From Paenibacillus popilliae ATCC 14706 (GTDB taxonomy: Bacteria > Bacillota > Bacilli > Paenibacillales > Paenibacillaceae): a stretch of DNA of 64,000 nt. Of the stretch, positions 16,904 to 26,700 are shown one piece after another. Each line of letters opens with the position of its first letter. Position 1 is the stretch's first letter. The position numbers were made by a program, and so were the translations under genes. The notes under the pieces are model-generated. The model was not told the origin of the DNA and ran no database searches. It was given only the letters and a program-made list of their open reading frames with translations. Where the stretch lies: positions 1 through 64,000 of the forward strand of contig NZ_BALG01000042.1 of assembly GCF_000315235.1 (NCBI RefSeq). Direction: 5' to 3'.

Positions 16904-16932
16904 TTGACAAAGATCTGCGAAGCCCTTACCAT
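16904..16932 (+). promoter_or_regulatory. Sigma-A promoter of the PTS operon
   Basis: TTGACA and TACCAT are 17 nt apart. The expected transcript start is only about 3 nt before the ribosome binding site, so the leader would be extremely short. This leaves no room for a GlcT/LicT-type antiterminator structure or a riboswitch between this promoter and the gene. Confidence 0.7.
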
Positions 16933-16955
16933 TCTTGATAGAAGGAGAGATGTCC

Positions 16956-18839
16956 TTGAATCAGTTAGGGATTCTTCAGCAGTTATCGCGGGCGCTTATG
17001 CAGCCGCTTATCGCGCTGCCGGCGGCGGCGCTGGCGCTGGCGTTCGGCCATCTTCTGGCAGGTACGGGCTTGCAGGATACGGCCGCGCTGTTCGAGCTGA
17101 CAGGCAGGACGATTTTTTTTGTGCTGCCCTACATTTTCGCGGTTGGGGTTGCGCTTGGCTTGGCTAACAATGCTGGAGTTGCCGCCTTGTCTGCGCTGCT
17201 CGGCATCTTTATTTTCCGTCAACTGCTGAATCAATGGAGCGAATCGGCCTTCGAGCCGACCGTATTGAACGGCATCATCTTCGGGATATTGGCGGGACTC
17301 GTCCATCAACGCTTCAAGGATGTGCGCTTTCCGGAATATTTCCAATTTTTCGGAGGCCAGCGGTTTGCGGTGCTCCTTACGACCCTGTGTTCTATCGCCC
17401 TTTCCTGGGTAATGATTATGCTGGCTCCCTTCATGCAGCAGGGCATACAGTTTTTGGGGCAGGAAATCGTGGCGATGGGCGGATTCGGCATATTTTTATA
17501 CGGCGTTCTGCATCGGGTGCTGGTCGCTTTCGGGCTGCATCATCTCCTGAACAACCTGTATTGGTTTCAGGTAGGTACATACACCGATGCTGAAGGAATG
17601 ACGTACAGCGGCGATTTGCCTCGTTTTTTTGCAGGAGATCCGGCAGCGGGCGCATATATGGCCGGTCTGTATCCGATAATGATATTCGCGCTGCCGGCCG
17701 TGGCGCTGGCCATTGTGCACGAATCGCGGGAGGACCTGCGCCCCAGAGTGCGCAAGACATTTATGACGGCGGCTTTGGTCTCGCTGCTTACGGGAATTAC
17801 CGAGCCGATTGAGTTCGCGTTCCTGTTTGCGGCGCCGTATCTGTTCATCGTCCATGCGCTGTTGAGCGGGGCCGCGATGTGGATTACGGCCGAGCTCGGC
17901 GTGCGGCATGGCTTCTCGTTCTCGGCAGGAGCGATAGATTATGTCGTCAATTTCTACCAGTCGGAGGGAGCGCTGTGGATTATCCCTGTCGGCATCGCGT
18001 TCGCGCTCATCTATTATGTCGTATTTCGGTTTGCCATCCAGAAGTTCCAGATTCCGACCCCCGGCCGGGTGGAAGGCTCCTTGCTCGACGATATGGCGAG
18101 CGATCTGCTGCACCGGGTGCCACTCATCATTCAGGTACTCGGCGGCAAGGATAATATTGCCGACATTCAGGCCTGCATTACCCGGCTGAGGCTTCGCGTC
18201 AACAATGACAAACTGGTCGATCGCCATACGCTCCGCAAGCTTGGAGCGGCGGGCGTCATTCGTCTGGGGGGAGGGCACTTGCAGGTCGTCTTCGGCACCT
18301 ACTCGGAGCTGATCAAGGATGAGATAGTCAAGCGGCTGCAGCGCAACTCGATGCAAGTCTGGTTTGTCGCTCCGGTGCAAGGGAAAATGATCCCGATTGA
18401 AGAGGTGCCGGATCGCATTTTCGCGCAAAAGCTTGTCGGACAAGGAGTCGCTTTCCTGCCTGACAAAGGCGAGCTTGTCTCGCCCGTACATGGACGAGTA
18501 CGCCATATCTACCCTACTATGCACGCGCTAGGCATCGAGACGCCGGAAGGGTTGGAAGTCCTCCTTCACATCGGAATCGAGACGTCATCGTTGAATAGTG
18601 CCGGTTTTCAGGCAGTTGTACAGGAAGGTGATGAAGTGGGACCGGGACAGCTTTTGATTAAATTCGACTATAACGAAGTGAAGAAGCGCTGTGCATCGCT
18701 GGCGACCCCGATGGTTATTACGAATTCGGAGGCGGTCGCTTCCTGGAGCTTCGCGCCGTTCGCGGCAGTTAAGCGGGGACAGACTTCCGTCATGTCGGTC
18801 GTGCTGAAGGAGTATGCTAACGGAGGTGGTAGACGATGA
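16956..18839 (+). CDS. PTS sugar transporter, fused EIICBA (glucose/N-acetylglucosamine superfamily)
   Basis: About 627 residues. The EIIC part (1-370) has multiple membrane spans, with the sugar-site region FGLHHLLNN and the ITEPIEFAFLF loop. EIIB (about 380-455) has the phosphocysteine in ACITRLRLRV. EIIA (about 480-625) has ETPEGLEVLLHIGIET with the active His. Order C-B-A matches glucose and GlcNAc permeases; exact sugar is not assignable. The usual SPVDG of EIIA reads SPVHG here. A TTG start fits the GAAGGAG site (8 nt); an ATG two codons earlier is only 2 nt from it. It overlaps ptsI by 4 nt. Confidence 0.9.
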   Translation: MNQLGILQQLSRALMQPLIALPAAALALAFGHLLAGTGLQDTAALFELTGRTIFFVLPYIFAVGVALGLANNAGVAALSALLGIFIFRQLLNQWSESAFEPTVLNGIIFGILAGLVHQRFKDVRFPEYFQFFGGQRFAVLLTTLCSIALSWVMIMLAPFMQQGIQFLGQEIVAMGGFGIFLYGVLHRVLVAFGLHHLLNNLYWFQVGTYTDAEGMTYSGDLPRFFAGDPAAGAYMAGLYPIMIFALPAVALAIVHESREDLRPRVRKTFMTAALVSLLTGITEPIEFAFLFAAPYLFIVHALLSGAAMWITAELGVRHGFSFSAGAIDYVVNFYQSEGALWIIPVGIAFALIYYVVFRFAIQKFQIPTPGRVEGSLLDDMASDLLHRVPLIIQVLGGKDNIADIQACITRLRLRVNNDKLVDRHTLRKLGAAGVIRLGGGHLQVVFGTYSELIKDEIVKRLQRNSMQVWFVAPVQGKMIPIEEVPDRIFAQKLVGQGVAFLPDKGELVSPVHGRVRHIYPTMHALGIETPEGLEVLLHIGIETSSLNSAGFQAVVQEGDEVGPGQLLIKFDYNEVKKRCASLATPMVITNSEAVASWSFAPFAAVKRGQTSVMSVVLKEYANGGGRR

Positions 18840-20563
18840 CGCAGAAGGTGCAGGGAATCGGGGCTTCCAGCGGGATCTCCATCGGCAAGGCGTTCGTGCT
18901 TCCTATGTGGGAATGGGACGTGCCGGAGGAGAAGATGGATCCCTCTGATCTGGCCCGCGAATTCGAGCGGCTGTACGAAGGCATCCGTTCGTCGAAGGAT
19001 GAGATCGAGTTCATTAAGAGCGAGATTCGTGAAATGGTCGGGAATGAAGAGTCCTCGATATTTGACGCGCATCTGGCCATATTGGACGATCCGATTTTTA
19101 TGAATGAGATTCAAGGCATAATCCAGCGGCAGTACAAGGCGGTGGAAGTGGCGGTGAAGGAGGCTATCGATCACTTCGTCACGATGTTCGACTTGCTGGA
19201 CGATGAGTATATGAAGGAACGGGCGCTGGATATCAAGGATGTCGGCAACCGTCTGCTCAAGCATTTGCTGGGCGCACCGGACATTACGCTGCCGACCGAT
19301 ACGCAGCCGTATATTTTGGTCGCGAAGGAACTGTCGCCGTCGCAGCTTGTCCATCTGAATCCAAAAAATGTGCTCGGCATCGTCATGCTGATGGGAGGAA
19401 AGACGTCACATTCGGCGATTATGGCCCGGGCCCTCGGCATTCCGCTCGTGCTCGGACTGGAGGGGAAAATGACAAGGCCTGTCCAGACCGGCGACCTGGT
19501 TATCGTGGACGGGGAGCACGGCATTGTCTATATCGAGCCGCCAGATCAGGTCGTGAAGCAGTACGAGGCCCGGTACGAAGCGTATGCGCGGGAGGTGGAC
19601 GAGCTGAAGAAGCTGGTTAAGCTTCCTGCCGTCACTCAGGATGGCCTGACGATCAGCTTGACGGTCAACATCAGCTCTACGCGCGAGCTGGAGATCGCTG
19701 ATCAGAACGGGGCGGAGGGCGTCGGTCTGTTCCGGACCGAATTTATGTATATGGATCGTTCATACCCGCCGTCCGAAGCGGAGCAATTGGCGGTCTATCG
19801 AGATGTGGCCGAGCATTACAAAGATTCGCAGGTCATTATCCGCACGCTCGATATCGGCGGTGACAAACCGATGGAATATTTGAATCTTCCGGAAGAGGAC
19901 AATCCGTTCCTCGGCTATCGGGCGATTCGCATTTGCCTCGACCAGCAGGAGCTGTTCAAGTCTCAGCTCCGCGCTATTCTCCGGGCGAGCGCACATGGGC
20001 CGGTCGCGCTTATGATCCCGATGATCTCGTCCGTGGAAGAGATCATCGCGGCCAAGGTGGTGCTGGAAGAGGCGAAGGCAGAACTACGGGATGAAGGGCT
20101 GCCATTTGACGAGAAGCTGCCTGTAGGCATTATGGTGGAGGTTCCGGCTGCGGCTCTGATCGCCGATCGCCTCGCGGAAGAGGTTGATTTCTTCAGCATC
20201 GGCACGAACGATCTGGTGCAGTATACCCTTGCCGTTGACCGGATGAACGAGCAGATTGCGCATATGTATGATCCGTTCCATCCTGCAGTGCTGCGGCTCA
20301 TCCGCCATACGATCGAGGCAGCCCAGGCCCGGGGCATCGGCATCAGCATCTGCGGCGAGATGGCGGGAGACACGCGGGCCGTGCCACTCTGGATCGCTCT
20401 TGGAGTCACGAAGCTGAGCATGTCCCCGCGCTTCATTCCGCGAGTGAAGGCGGCTATCCACCGCACTACCCGAACCGGGAGCGAGCAGCTGACGGAACGC
20501 ATTTTCGATGCCCGTTCCAAGGCCGAGATCGATGAGTTGGTTAAGATGTATTTTACGTCCTGA
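18836..20563 (+). CDS. ptsI: PTS enzyme I (phosphoenolpyruvate-protein phosphotransferase)
   Basis: 575 residues, normal length. The HPr-binding N-domain holds the phosphorylated His192 in MLMGGKTSHSAIMARAL (usually GGRTSHS; here Lys replaces Arg). The PEP-binding barrel shows GLFRTEFMYMDR, DIGGDKP, GTNDLVQYTLAVDR and the active cysteine in ISICGEMAGD. It transfers phosphate from PEP to HPr for sugar uptake. Start ATG overlaps the EIICBA stop (ATGA), so the two are translationally coupled. The usual Bacillus order ptsG-ptsH-ptsI lacks ptsH here, so HPr must be encoded elsewhere. Confidence 0.95.
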   Translation: MTQKVQGIGASSGISIGKAFVLPMWEWDVPEEKMDPSDLAREFERLYEGIRSSKDEIEFIKSEIREMVGNEESSIFDAHLAILDDPIFMNEIQGIIQRQYKAVEVAVKEAIDHFVTMFDLLDDEYMKERALDIKDVGNRLLKHLLGAPDITLPTDTQPYILVAKELSPSQLVHLNPKNVLGIVMLMGGKTSHSAIMARALGIPLVLGLEGKMTRPVQTGDLVIVDGEHGIVYIEPPDQVVKQYEARYEAYAREVDELKKLVKLPAVTQDGLTISLTVNISSTRELEIADQNGAEGVGLFRTEFMYMDRSYPPSEAEQLAVYRDVAEHYKDSQVIIRTLDIGGDKPMEYLNLPEEDNPFLGYRAIRICLDQQELFKSQLRAILRASAHGPVALMIPMISSVEEIIAAKVVLEEAKAELRDEGLPFDEKLPVGIMVEVPAAALIADRLAEEVDFFSIGTNDLVQYTLAVDRMNEQIAHMYDPFHPAVLRLIRHTIEAAQARGIGISICGEMAGDTRAVPLWIALGVTKLSMSPRFIPRVKAAIHRTTRTGSEQLTERIFDARSKAEIDELVKMYFTS

Positions 20564-20574
20564 CATAAATGCAG

Positions 20575-20613
20575 CGACGCCTTTCGTCCTTCTTCAAGGC
20601 AGGGGGCGTCTTT
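20575..20613 (+). terminator. Candidate ptsI terminator
   Basis: GACGCC / GGCGTC around a long loop, followed by TTTCC. A weak but well-placed hairpin. Confidence 0.5.
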
Positions 20614-20627
20614 CCTAACATAAAAGG

Positions 20628-20651
20628 CATGGCCCCTTGAACGGGGCCATG
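20628..20651 (-). terminator. Terminator of the DJ-1/PfpI remnant
   Basis: The 9-bp stem CATGGCCCC / GGGGCCATG has a TTGAAC loop. On the minus strand it is followed by CCTTTTATG. Confidence 0.7.
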
Positions 20652-20655
20652 ATGC

Positions 20656-20910
20656 CTATCGGCTTGCCCGCCTGTCCATGTCGCGGATAATGGAGAGCAC
20701 GCCGTCGTATGTGCCGCTATCGATATCCTCGAAAGCATAATCAGACGTAGCAGGAACACCGTACTTCCCGATGTATATTTTGCCGGCCTTATCGCCAGCC
20801 AGATGCACCTCCGCCCCTTCTTCGCGGACGCGGTGAACTGGATACCACAATTCCCAATCCTCGAAGTCCTTATCAACGAGCGCGATGATGCGCTTGCCGC
20901 TTAAACGCAT
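20656..20910 (-). pseudogene. DJ-1/PfpI-family remnant with internal deletion
   Basis: 84 residues with an intact AAGGAG ribosome site. MRLSGKRIIALVDKDFEDWE, EEGAEVHLAG and GKYGVPATSDYAFEDIDS match the start of PfpI/DJ-1 proteins of about 170-180 residues. After YDGVL, the family normally continues with a PGGWAPDKLRR-type nucleophile-elbow stretch. Here it jumps directly to SIIRDMDRR, a segment normally some 20 residues later, and stops two residues on. The catalytic cysteine region (ICHxGW) is absent. It therefore looks like a gene that lost an internal piece and its 3' half, and cannot be an active glyoxalase or protease-type enzyme. Confidence 0.6.
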
Positions 20911-21145
20911 AAATATCTCGACTCCTTCGCACGTTGTATCGAAGAACAAACCTCCCGTGCATCGAACGCGATCCGGCCCTTATTGCATCTTAACGGCTCT
21001 ATTTCCATAATGAAGCCTATTGAGTCTTGAGGCGGAATCGCCTACGATTTTAACAGGGAGATTCATTCTGCGGATGGACTGTTCCTTATCTATTCATTAC
21101 ATAAGGGGTCTGACAGAGAGAGACTGTGATGTAGGGGGGGGTTGT

Positions 21146-21619
21146 ATGAACAAACAATGTAACTGTGGCCATGAAATGCGGCTTGCTTTGCGTACTGTAA
21201 TCCACGACAGGACAATACACATTCACCATGTGCCTGTGTTGACTTGCCCGCATTGTGAACGCTCGGAGCTGTATCCGGCGATCAAGTCGGAGATAACGGA
21301 TATGATTCACTGCCGCAAGGCCAGTCAAAGCAAGGAGTTATCCGGTATGGAGGAGGAACGCGATTCTGTGCCGCGGCACTATTTTTTCGAGAAGATGAAC
21401 GAGGCGGTGAATGTACTGGTCGAATGTGTGGACGCGTTCGGGCCCGACGATCTGCTTCCGTACGCAGAGAAAGTGATGAACGAGAGGGTTAACAAGCTTC
21501 TGGACATGTACCTGCTGGCGAAGATGCTGGAGGATGAGGAATGGATGTCTGAGCTGCAACAGCGTTTAAAACAGATTTCCGGTTTTAGTTTCTATCCGGA
21601 TCGGGTTAAAATAAGGTAA
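21146..21619 (+). CDS. Hypothetical protein with N-terminal zinc-ribbon-like cysteines
   Basis: 157 residues. The N-terminus CNCGHEM plus LTCPHCERSE forms a CxC...CxxC pattern that suggests a small zinc ribbon (about residues 4-37). The rest is helical and acidic (FFEKMNEAVNVLVECVDAFG, KLLDMYLLAKMLEDEEWMSE). I do not recognise the family. A run of G residues (GGGGGGGG) 4 nt before the ATG serves as an unusual ribosome site. The downstream ccpA control region follows directly. Confidence 0.65.
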   Translation: MNKQCNCGHEMRLALRTVIHDRTIHIHHVPVLTCPHCERSELYPAIKSEITDMIHCRKASQSKELSGMEEERDSVPRHYFFEKMNEAVNVLVECVDAFGPDDLLPYAEKVMNERVNKLLDMYLLAKMLEDEEWMSELQQRLKQISGFSFYPDRVKIR

Positions 21620-21768
21620 GAGGCTCTTTGCCTACTGCAATTGTGATGAAAGAGGGCCAGGTCGTCTGGCACGACTCTCATCATACGATAACATTTGACA
21701 ATGTAAGTTCGGAGTTGACGTACTCCTCCCGCTAAATGACGTGTTTCCAGTCGGTTCCAGTTGTAACA

Positions 21769-21797
21769 TTGCGAATTTTCTGAAAATATCGTATCAT
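21769..21797 (+). promoter_or_regulatory. ccpA: Candidate sigma-A promoter of ccpA
   Basis: TTGCGA and TATCAT are separated by 17 nt, about 55 bases before the GTG start. No convincing catabolite-response element was seen in this interval. Confidence 0.65.
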
Positions 21798-21851
21798 AAA
21801 ATGTAAACAAAAGGGTCGTAACAAATTTTCGGTAAATTGGAGAGAAGATTC

Positions 21852-22861
21852 GTGACGGTAACTATTTATGATGTAGCGAGAGAAGCGGGCGTCTCGATGG
21901 CCACCGTTTCCCGGGTTGTGAATAACAATCCGAACGTGAAGCCGCAAACGCGAAAAAAGGTGTATGAAGCGATTGAGCGCTTAGGTTATCGCCCGAATGC
22001 AGTCGCACGCGGACTTGCGAGCAAAAAGACGACGACCGTTGGGGTCGTCATTCCCGATATCTCCAATTCTATTTTTGCTGAGGTCGCACGAGGAATTGAA
22101 GATATTGCGAACATGTACCACTATAATATCATTTTGTGCAACGCGGACAAGAAGAAAGAGAAGGAAATACGCGTCATTAATACGCTGCTGGAGAAGCAAG
22201 TGGACGGGCTTGTGTTCATGGGCGGTGCCGTAACGGAGGATCATATCCAGGCGTTCCGTACCGCATCTGTTCCGATCGTGCTATGCGCGACGACGGACGA
22301 GCATGGCTCCATTCCTTCGGTAGACATTGATCATGAAGGGGCCGCATTCGATGCGGTCAACACCCTCATTCGCCACGGTCACAGCGATATTGCGATGATT
22401 AGCGGCACGTTTCAGGATCCGGCGAACGGATTCGCGCGCTTCCAGGGCTATAAGAAGGCTTTGGAGAGCGCAGGGATCGAGTACAAGGAAGACCTGGTCC
22501 GTATCGGGAACTACCGATATGAATCCGGCGTGGAAGCCATGAAATATTTCCTCGGTCTGAAGAAGCGCCCGACGGCGATTTTTGCGGCAACCGACGAAAT
22601 GGCGATCGGAGCGATTCATTGCATTCAGGACGCCGGGTTGAAGGTGCCTGACGACTTCTCGGTCATCAGCGTAGACAATATCCGCATGGCTTCGATGGTT
22701 CGTCCACAACTGACGACGGTAGCTCAGCCGATTATGATATCGGCGCGGTGGCGATGCGCTTGTTGACCAAGCTGATGAAGAAGGAGAACGTGGAGAATTC
22801 ACAGGTCATTCTGCCGCACGAGACGATTCTTCGCTTATCGGTCAGCCAGGTGAATGAGTAA
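21852..22861 (+). pseudogene. ccpA: Catabolite control protein A with a 1-nt frameshift near the 3' end
   Basis: A LacI/GalR-family regulator. The HTH and hinge are intact ([36 protein letters not shown]), and the core domain reads normally to LTTVAQP. There the frame runs [10 protein letters not shown] and stops at 22766. In the next frame, starting at 22733, the expected C-terminus continues exactly: [20 protein letters not shown] to VSQVNE, stop at 22861. CcpA normally reads [14 protein letters not shown], so one G is missing from the ATG codon (about 22731-22733). Rejoined, it has about 335 residues, the family length. The start is GTG with GGAGAGAAG upstream. The truncated form would lose about 45 residues of the core domain. 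A real mutation or a sequencing error are both possible. Confidence 0.85.
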
Positions 22862-22887
22862 GTCCGGCAAGCATGTTGGCGGCATAT

Positions 22888-22916
22888 GAAGAGCCCCTAT
22901 TATTGGGGCTTTTTGT
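22888..22916 (+). terminator. ccpA terminator
   Basis: AGCCCC / GGGGCT around TATTATT, followed by TTTTT. Confidence 0.85.
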
Positions 22917-22969
22917 GTGTCGAGGTCTGCTGCGGTGCAAGATATTGGATCATGAAGGAGGAAGGCGAT

Positions 22970-23680
22970 ATGGCAAGCGAAGCCGTACTCGGAATTATTG
23001 GCGCGATGGACGAAGAGATTGAGCGCCTGCTGCAGGCTGCACAGGACGTTAAGGAAGTGAAAGTAACGGGAATGACCTTTTATAGGGGGCAACTGGCGGG
23101 GCGTTCGGTTGTCATCTGCAAATCGGGTGTCGGCAAAGTCAATGCCGCCGTTACGACGCAAGTGCTGATTGACCGCTTCGGGGCCCATCAGGTGCTCTTC
23201 ACCGGAGTAGCCGGCGCGCTTCACCCGGAGCTGAACATCGGAGATATCGTCATCTCGACGTACTGCATGCATCATGATATGGATGCAACCGCTCTTGGCT
23301 TCGAGCCCGGGGTCATTCCATTCCAGGAGACCTCTCGGTTCGAGGCGGATGGAGCCCTCATCCAGCTGGCGGATCAGGTATGCGCCGAGCTGTTCCCGGG
23401 ACGTTATCTTAAAGGCGGGGTGCTGTCCGGGGATCAATTCATCGCCAGCCGCGACAAGGTCAAGGCGCTGTACGAGACGTTTCCGGGTTCGGCATGCACG
23501 GAAATGGAAGGCGCGGCCGTAGCACAAGTATGCCATATCCATGGGGTTCCGTTCGTCATTATCCGGTCGATGTCGGACAAAGCGGACGGATCGGCCCATG
23601 TCAATTTCGCGGAATTCACGGTCAAAGCCGCGCTGCACTCGTACCAAATTATCGAGCGGATGGTCAGTCGATTCGCATAA
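22970..23680 (+). CDS. mtnN: 5'-methylthioadenosine/S-adenosylhomocysteine nucleosidase
   Basis: 236 residues. GIIGAMDEEIERLL at the start, the phosphorylase-superfamily GVGKVNAAVTTQVL, LFTGVAGALHPELNIGDIVI, the catalytic SACTEMEGAAVAQV (Glu) and RSMSDKADG (Asp) are all present. It cleaves MTA and SAH to adenine plus the thioribose, needed for methyl-cycle turnover and AI-2 precursor formation. The start ATG is chosen after AGGAGGAAGG. Monocistronic between two hairpins. Confidence 0.93.
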   Translation: MASEAVLGIIGAMDEEIERLLQAAQDVKEVKVTGMTFYRGQLAGRSVVICKSGVGKVNAAVTTQVLIDRFGAHQVLFTGVAGALHPELNIGDIVISTYCMHHDMDATALGFEPGVIPFQETSRFEADGALIQLADQVCAELFPGRYLKGGVLSGDQFIASRDKVKALYETFPGSACTEMEGAAVAQVCHIHGVPFVIIRSMSDKADGSAHVNFAEFTVKAALHSYQIIERMVSRFA

Positions 23681-23682
23681 TC

Positions 23683-23716
23683 AACAGCGATGGCCTCCTG
23701 AGCCATCGCTGTTGTT
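23683..23716. terminator. Bidirectional terminator between mtnN and the PBP gene
   Basis: The perfect 12-bp stem AACAGCGATGGC / GCCATCGCTGTT lies just after the mtnN stop. Confidence 0.8.
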
Positions 23717-23749
23717 CGTTCGCAGGCCGCGAGGGTTCGCGCCCATTCG

Positions 23750-26700
23750 TTATGGATTTTTGACTTGAACTGCCGAAGTCGGACTCGATTCCCCGGCCGT
23801 GTTCACGGCCGTGACCCGGTACCAGCCTGCGGGCGAGATCGTGATGAGCTCGAACTGTGCCGTCGGCGTGGTGCCGATGCGTTCATATAATCCACCGTCG
23901 GAGCTGTAGTAGATCACATACTCGCTCGGATTATTGGACGAGGTGCCCCAGGTCAGCTTCAAGCCCATATCGGTCAGGGAAGCTTGTGGATTGCCTGGCG
24001 TGCTCGGCGGGCTGTCCGCCTCATCCTGAGCCCCCGTCTCCGTTCCTTGATCCTGCCTGTCTTCGTCCGCGCTGCCGTCTCCCGTTGAGCCGGGGTTCTG
24101 CGTATCCGAGCTTCCATTGCCGGAACCATCCGGATTAGGCTCCACGTTAGCGCCTCCCAGTGTCACGGTCTGAGATGGGGCGGACTCGTTGCCGGCCACA
24201 TCGACAGCCGTCACATAGTAAGCATACTGATGCGAACTAGAGTAATACGTCTTGAATTGAAGCGCCTCTCCCGTTAGCACCGTTCCTTCTTCGCGCTTGA
24301 ACGGACCGCCATCCAAGGAGCGGTACAGACGATAACCGACGACATCTGCTTCACCGTTCCGCAAGAACGAAATGCGCAGCGTCGTATCGCCCAATTCCTC
24401 CATACTTACGCCAGACGGCGGCGATGGCACCTCGTCGTCATCCTTGCGCGGATCGACCTTCGCAGGCGCATCCGTATTGGCGTCCTCCGGCAAATAGGAG
24501 GACAGCGAGCGCCGCTGACTACTGGAAGACAGATGATTCAGCGCTTGCGTCAGCTCCTCGATCAGCTCTTGAATCGGTTTCTCGCGCTTGATGACCACTT
24601 TCTCCCGGGTCATATCATCAGGAGTCGTATCTTGCGGGATATAGTTGACGCCGTCATACGTGATGTACTTCATCCGCTGCAGCGCATCTTCGGTCTCGGT
24701 AGGCACGAATTTGCGATCGAACAGCTCCGTTACGTAGCGGCCGGCCTGCTTCGTCAGCTCGTTCGGAAGCTTCCCGCTCAATCCGGAGACGGTCATCCGC
24801 ACGATGTCATCAGGCTGGCTGAACTGCTTCGTCTCGAACAATTCCGGCTTCAACTTGTTTACTTCGTTCATTACTTTGGACCAAATCTCTGTGGAACGGG
24901 AATAGGCGTCTCGATTTAATACGTGAATCTGCTGGTCATATCCGACCCATACGCCCATCGTTACATCCGGCGTGTAGCCGACGAACCAGGTGTCGGCATA
25001 GTTCTGGGTCGAACCGGTCTTGGCGGCCACTTCCACTTGGCCGAACAGATTGAACTCGGACTGCACCCGGCGTCCGGTACCGCGCGGATCGGTAATGACG
25101 GTTTTTAGCATATCCGTCATCAAATACGCGCTCTGCTCGGATACGACCGGCTTCGAATCGACTTTGTGCTGATATATGATTTTGCCGTTCGAATCGACGA
25201 TCTTGGATATCATGTACGGATCGTTATACTTCCCGTCGTTGGCAATAACACCGAAGGCGTTGGTGATCTCTTCCACGGTAACACCATAGCTCAGGCCGCC
25301 GATTACCCCGGTCTGGGCGTAATAATCTTCCGGCTGAATCGTCGTGAATCCGAGCTTCTTGACGAAGTCAAGCGCCTGCTTGACGCCCAGCTTTTCTATG
25401 TAGATCTTGAGCGCTGGCAAGTTAAGCGATTCATTCAGCGCCTTCCTTGCGGTTACGAGCCCCTGGTATCTCATATTTGCGTTGCCGGGAATATGGTAGC
25501 CCTTGGAACCATCCTTCAACACCATCGGCGCGTCGTCCAGTATGGAGGCCGGCTGAATCAAGCCTTGATCCAGAGCTGGCAAATACGCGGCCAACGGCTT
25601 CATCGTCGAGCCAGGCTGGCGCATCATCTGCGTGGCGAAGTTCATCTGCTCCTCATAGAAATCTCGACCTTCGATCATGCCAAGGATCGCCCCGGTATGA
25701 TGATCGATCATCATCGCAGCGACTTGCTCCAAGCCCTTTGTCTCGCTGTATGGAGAGAAGTTGTCTTTGTTGTTCGCCACGTTTTTCATGGCCTTGTAAA
25801 TCATCTTGTCGATCGTGGTGTAGACTTTGTATCCGCCGTGGAGCAACTGCTCCCGGGCGTTCTGCAGCAATTCCGCATTCTCGCGCTTGCGCAGATCGGC
25901 TTGCGTGAATTCCGGGTACTGCTGCAGGACAAGCACTTTGGCGGCAGCCCGCTCCGCTTCCAGCATCAGGTATGGATAGATCGCATATGCCTTCGCATTT
26001 GGCTTGGCGATGGAGCCCCGAATGTCAAATGCTAATGCTTCGTCATATTGCTGCTGCGTAATTTTATGCTCTTCAAGCATGCGTTTCAGAACCAGCTTCT
26101 GGCGCTTGATGGCTCTTTCAATGCCTTCCTCATTGATTTCTCCCTTGCCTGTGAACGCGGAATAGACGGAAGGGAGCTGGGGAAGACCGGCCAAATACGC
26201 TGATTGGGCGATATTCAGCTGATCAAGCTTGTCGATTTTGAAGATGCCTTTGGCTGCTGCCTTGATGCCATACAGATTATAACCGCTCGATCCGTTGCCG
26301 AACGAAACCTTGTTCAGGTAAGCGGTCAATATCTCTTCCTTCGACAGTATGCGCTCGATGCGCAGGGATAGAAAGATCTCTTTTGCTTTCCGGATGTCGG
26401 TCCGATCCAAGGTCAAAAACACTTGTCTCGCCAACTGCTGGGTCAAAGTACTCCCGCCTGTCTGCACCGGCTTATTCAGCACTTTTTGCACAACAGCTCG
26501 GGACAACCCCCGAATATCAATGCCCATATGCTCGAAAAAACGGTTGTCTTCCGTTGCGATAAGCGCGTCGATAACGGTCTGGGGAATCTCGTCCATCGTG
26601 ACCGGCCGCCTGTCTTCATCAGTACGAAGCTGGCCGACAGGAGAGCCGTCATTAAAATATACAAAACCTGTGAATGCATTTTCCTGAATCTTCTGCTCGA

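Noticed and set aside
17496-18524. 342-codon open frame antisense to the EIICBA gene
   Set aside because: Codon-position effect of the sense gene; the protein has no recognisable features.
21690-21720. TTGACA and TTGACG -35-like boxes upstream of ccpA
   Set aside because: No -10 box at usable spacing; the TTGCGA/TATCAT pair further down is better.
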